From Marinovum sp034669705 (GTDB taxonomy: Bacteria > Pseudomonadota > Alphaproteobacteria > Rhodobacterales > Rhodobacteraceae): a stretch of DNA of 64,000 nucleotides. The stretch covers positions 1-64,000 of the forward strand of contig NZ_JAXMOR010000016.1 in the NCBI RefSeq assembly GCF_034669705.1, written 5' to 3'. Under the pieces are notes generated by a model. That model saw only the letters and a program-made list of their open reading frames with translations, made no database searches and was not told the DNA's origin. Every line of letters starts with the position of its first letter. Positions within the stretch are counted from its first letter, which is position 1. The position numbers and the translations under genes are program-made. Positions 61,469-64,000 of this stretch are shown here, in pieces.

Positions 61469-62305
61469 ATGGTCGAGATCCGCGGAATCGAGTTTCAGGC
61501 AAATACCGACAACGACATGGGTCTGGAGTTCTACAACCTCAGCCACCGCTTCGGGTTTCAGAACCCCAACTGGCCGTATTTCCAGGATACCAAGATCGAG
61601 CGTATCCACTACATGGCCAAGTCGGGCGTGTTGAGCCAGCGCATCACCACCACGATGCACGCCACCACCCATATCGATGCGCCGGCGCATGTGGTGCAGG
61701 GCACGCCCTTCATCGACGAGGTGCCGCTGCCGCATTTCTTCGGCACAGGGCTGGTCGTGTCGATCCCCAAGAAGAAATGGGAGCCAATCACCGGCGAGGA
61801 TCTCGAGAAGGCCTGTGGCCACGCGATCCGCAAGGGCGACGTGCTGATCATCAACACCGGCTGGCACCATGATTACGAAGATGGCGACTATTTCGCCTAT
61901 TGCCCCGGTCTGGTGTCTTCGGCCGCAGAATGGATGGTGGAAAAGGGCGTCAAGGTCGTCGGCCACGACACCCAGGCCAACGACCACCCGCTGGCCACTG
62001 CCATCGGCCCGCAAAGGAACGGCCCGCTGCTGCCGCACCTCGAGCAGGAGTACAAGGAGTGGTCCGGCGGCAACGACTGGAAAGATGACTTCCCCGAGTG
62101 GGAGCCGGTGCACAACATCCTGTTCAAGAACGGCATCCTCGGCATCGAGAACGTCGGCGGCGATCTGGACGCGGTGACAGGCAAGCGCTGTACCTTCGCC
62201 TTCTTCCCCTGGAACTGGGATCGCGGTGACGGCTGCATCATCCGCCTGGTGGCGATGATCGACAAGTCCCAGGGCTTCCGCATCGACGACGGGGCGGAGT
62301 TCTAG
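61469..62305 (+). CDS. Cyclase-family metal-dependent hydrolase (kynurenine-formamidase-like)
   Basis: A 278-residue member of the cyclase family (PF04199). The metal motif is H64-A-T-T-H68-I-D70-A-P-A-H74, the family's HxxxHxDxPxH. These enzymes hydrolyse amide, lactone or similar bonds (N-formylkynurenine formamidase, isatin hydrolase). The protein is cytosolic. The ATG at 61469 follows AGAGAAGG; a GTG nine bases upstream overlaps that site and is unlikely. It is divergent from IclR and starts a row with an MBL-fold protein, a cupin and an SDR. No kynureninase is visible, so the substrate is unknown. Confidence 0.87.
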   Translation: MVEIRGIEFQANTDNDMGLEFYNLSHRFGFQNPNWPYFQDTKIERIHYMAKSGVLSQRITTTMHATTHIDAPAHVVQGTPFIDEVPLPHFFGTGLVVSIPKKKWEPITGEDLEKACGHAIRKGDVLIINTGWHHDYEDGDYFAYCPGLVSSAAEWMVEKGVKVVGHDTQANDHPLATAIGPQRNGPLLPHLEQEYKEWSGGNDWKDDFPEWEPVHNILFKNGILGIENVGGDLDAVTGKRCTFAFFPWNWDRGDGCIIRLVAMIDKSQGFRIDDGAEF

Positions 62306-62377
62306 GATCCGATCCTGACGGCCGCTCTGGGAGGAGCGGCCAACCCGTCACGAAACATGTTTGGGAGGAGAAGCCCG

Positions 62378-63361
62378 ATGGATTGGAACACACGAAAACT
62401 GACCGGTGCGCTTGCACTGATGGCGGCGGCTGGCCTGCCGCTGGCCGCTCAGGCCGACAGTGCGATTGCAACCGAGAACGAGATGGTTGTCACCCTGCTG
62501 GGCACCGGCACGCCCGCGCCGCTGCTCGATCGCTTCGGCTATGCCACCTTGGTCTCGGCCGGCGGACAACTGCTTTTGTTCGATGTCGGGCGCGGTGCGG
62601 TCCAGCGGCTCTGGCAGGTTGGCGTTGTGCCCGGTGACGTCGATGAGGTGTTTCTCACCCATTATCACTCCGACCACCTGATCAGCCTGCCCGACCTGTG
62701 GCTGACCTCCTGGCTGGTGCCCTACGGCGCCAATTCCGAACCCTTCAGAATCACCGGACCCGAGGGTGTGACCGCATTGACCGACGGCCTGACCGCCGCC
62801 TTTGCCGCCGACATCCAGATCCGCGTCGAGGATCAGAACCTGCCGGCCGCCGGCGTCGAATGGGACGTGACCGAATTCACCGAGGACGGTGTGGTTTACG
62901 ACCACGATGGCGTCACCGTGACCGCCTTTACCGTGAACCACGGCGAAAAGATCAAGCCCGCCGTCGGTTACAAGATCGAATACGGCGAACACACGGTCGT
63001 CCTGAGCGGCGATACCAAGAAGGAAGACGCGGTGATCGAGGCCGCGACCGGCGCCGATCTGTTGGTGCATCAGGTCGCCATGGCCGCCGAGGCCATCGCC
63101 GGCAATCCGCCGATCGTCGCGATCATGGGGCATCACACCACGCCCGTCGAAGCGGGAGAGGTGTTTTCCGCCGCCGCGCCCGGACTTGCGGTCTATTCCC
63201 ACATCGTGCGCCTTGGCCCGCCGGCCTCGCCCGACATCTCGCTCGAGGCGTTGGTCGAACAGACCCGCCAGACCTACGACGGTCCGTTAGAGGTGGGGGC
63301 CGACCTGATGACCATCACGATCGGAGACGAGGTCACCGTCGGCACCGCCGACACACGCTGA
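62378..63361 (+). CDS. Periplasmic metallo-beta-lactamase-fold hydrolase (RNase Z/arylsulfatase-like)
   Basis: A 327-residue secreted MBL-fold enzyme. Residues 1-26 form a signal peptide (cleavage after AQA). The metal motif is H95-Y-H-S-D-H100, with LLGTGTPAP and FDVGRGAVQRLW before it and LSGDTKKEDAV and IMGHHTTP after it, the pattern of RNase Z/AtsA-like hydrolases. Export rules out tRNA processing, so a small ester, lactone or sulfate ester is more likely. GGGAGGAG (62363-62370) sets the start. It is one of the few exported enzymes in the window and lies between the cyclase and cupin genes. Confidence 0.87.
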   Translation: MDWNTRKLTGALALMAAAGLPLAAQADSAIATENEMVVTLLGTGTPAPLLDRFGYATLVSAGGQLLLFDVGRGAVQRLWQVGVVPGDVDEVFLTHYHSDHLISLPDLWLTSWLVPYGANSEPFRITGPEGVTALTDGLTAAFAADIQIRVEDQNLPAAGVEWDVTEFTEDGVVYDHDGVTVTAFTVNHGEKIKPAVGYKIEYGEHTVVLSGDTKKEDAVIEAATGADLLVHQVAMAAEAIAGNPPIVAIMGHHTTPVEAGEVFSAAAPGLAVYSHIVRLGPPASPDISLEALVEQTRQTYDGPLEVGADLMTITIGDEVTVGTADTR

Positions 63362-63384
63362 GCACTTGTGACAGGGAGAACGTC

Positions 63385-63741
63385 ATGCATTTGAAACGTT
63401 TCGCCGATGCGGGCAGCTACGACGCGCCCAACCATTTCGGCTGCCACGGGCTCAGGCTCCAGGGCTTTGAAGAGGGCGGGCCGAAGAACCAGTGGATCGG
63501 GTTCAGCCAGTTCCTGCCGGGCGGCGGCGCAGGGCCCGACGCCACACCCTTCGAGAAGGTCTATGTCGTGCTCGAGGGCGAGATGACGGTGATTGTCGAC
63601 GGTGAGGAAACCGTTCTGGGCAAGATGGACAGTTGCACCATTCCCCCCGGCGAGGTCCGCAAGATCGAGAACCGCAGCAACGACACCTGCAAGATGCTGG
63701 TCGTCATTCCCTATCCCCCCGAACCCAAGACCGAGGCCTGA
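63385..63741 (+). CDS. Small cupin-domain protein
   Basis: A 118-residue single-domain cupin. Motif 1 reads TPFEKVYVVLEGEMTVIVDG with the usual metal histidine missing (no G-x5-HxH), and motif 2 is CTIPPGEVRKIENRSND, again without a clear histidine. It may therefore bind ligand without metal or act as a binding or isomerase protein rather than a dioxygenase. It sits three bases before the next SDR gene and 23 bases after the MBL gene. Confidence 0.85.
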   Translation: MHLKRFADAGSYDAPNHFGCHGLRLQGFEEGGPKNQWIGFSQFLPGGGAGPDATPFEKVYVVLEGEMTVIVDGEETVLGKMDSCTIPPGEVRKIENRSNDTCKMLVVIPYPPEPKTEA

Positions 63742-63744
63742 GCC

Positions 63745-64000
63745 ATGAGTGCACTGACCAATCCCCTCTCGATGTTCGACGTCAAGGGCAAGGTGGCGCT
63801 GATCACCGGGGCCTCGGGCGCGTTCGGCATGGTGGCCGCGCGCGTTCTTGGTGGCGCCGGGGCCAAGCTGGTGCTGGTCGCCGGCAACCAGGAGGCGCTT
63901 GACGAGATCGCCGGCGAATGCCGCGACATGGGCGCCGAGGTGACGGCAATCAACACGCGCCCCTCTGACGAAGAGACCTGCAACGGCCTCGTGGCGCAGG
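63745..64000 (+). CDS. Short-chain dehydrogenase/reductase (SDR), cut by the window end
   Basis: The first 85 residues of an SDR. The motif LITGASGAFGMVAARVL (about 18-34) is a TGxxxGxG cofactor loop with an Ala at the second-to-last variable place, and the second strand LVLVAGNQEAL lacks the acidic residue of NAD-preferring members. The catalytic Ser-Tyr-Lys part lies outside the window. It is the fourth gene of the IclR-regulated row, three bases after the cupin stop. Confidence 0.85.
   Translation, partial: MSALTNPLSMFDVKGKVALITGASGAFGMVAARVLGGAGAKLVLVAGNQEALDEIAGECRDMGAEVTAINTRPSDEETCNGLVAQ

Noticed and set aside
1..64000. CRISPR arrays, rRNA genes, intact prophage, replication origin
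   Set aside because: No regularly spaced repeats, rRNA sequence, phage structural genes or origin features were seen.

Overview
This is a gene-dense, high-G+C chromosomal (or large-replicon) window with the character of an alphaproteobacterium of the Rhodobacteraceae / Roseobacter type. Reasons: the protein families (tripartite tricarboxylate transporters, cytosolic sulfatases, hydantoinase pairs, dimethylglycine dehydrogenase-like flavoproteins, many IclR/GntR/LysR regulators), ATGA-coupled operons, a CCCCGGA-TCAGG-TCCGGGG hairpin repeat and an intergenic 'GGTATTTTTGAACA'-type element that I associate with this group. No genus or species can be assigned from the sequence alone.

Layout. 1-3.8 kb: housekeeping-like genes (PfkB-family sugar/adenosine kinase, endonuclease III, Ada-like alkyltransferase, OmpA-family lipoprotein) behind a 110-bp direct repeat. 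3.8-10.2 kb: a looser accessory stretch with a 3' fragment of a tRNA-Arg(CCT)-like gene, an HWE-type hybrid histidine kinase, a LysE exporter, a DUF1772-like membrane protein with a divergent TetR regulator, and an IS21 IstA remnant. 10.2-18.0 kb: a sugar-acid/lactone cluster: stand-alone SMP-30 lactonase, an unusual IclR-SMP-30 fusion regulator, and on the opposite strand an enolase-superfamily dehydratase, an SDR and a complete TctCBA transporter. 18.5-27.4 kb: GntR regulator, sulfatase 1, an NMT1/TauA-type ABC importer whose binding-protein gene is frameshifted, and a second Tct transporter. 27.7-41.7 kb: a sugar-type catabolic block: SDR, sulfatase 2, HAD phosphatase, FGGY kinase, BtpA/SgcQ protein, MalEFGK-like ABC importer, amidase, DeoR regulator and sulfatase 3. 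41.9-47.6 kb (minus strand): sulfatase 4, third TctCBA and a LysR regulator. 47.9-53.0 kb: HpsN/HisD-like dehydrogenase, dimethylglycine dehydrogenase-like flavoprotein and LysR. 53.2-60.4 kb: IclR, rhodanese, FAD oxidase, HyuA/HyuB and SDR. 60.5-64 kb: IclR, metal-dependent cyclase, periplasmic metallo-beta-lactamase-fold protein, cupin and an SDR cut by the window end.

From about 10 kb on, the window reads as a chain of self-contained catabolic cassettes, each with its own local regulator, its own importer or enzymes, and usually an SDR. Two themes stand out. Four type I sulfatases all lack signal peptides and each lies beside an importer, which suggests import of small sulfate esters followed by cytosolic desulfation. 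An IclR regulator is fused to an SMP-30 fold that has lost one metal-binding Asp, which suggests a lactonase fold reused as a sensor. In addition, the three Tct binding-protein genes and the MalE-like gene are each followed by a hairpin in the gap before the permease genes.
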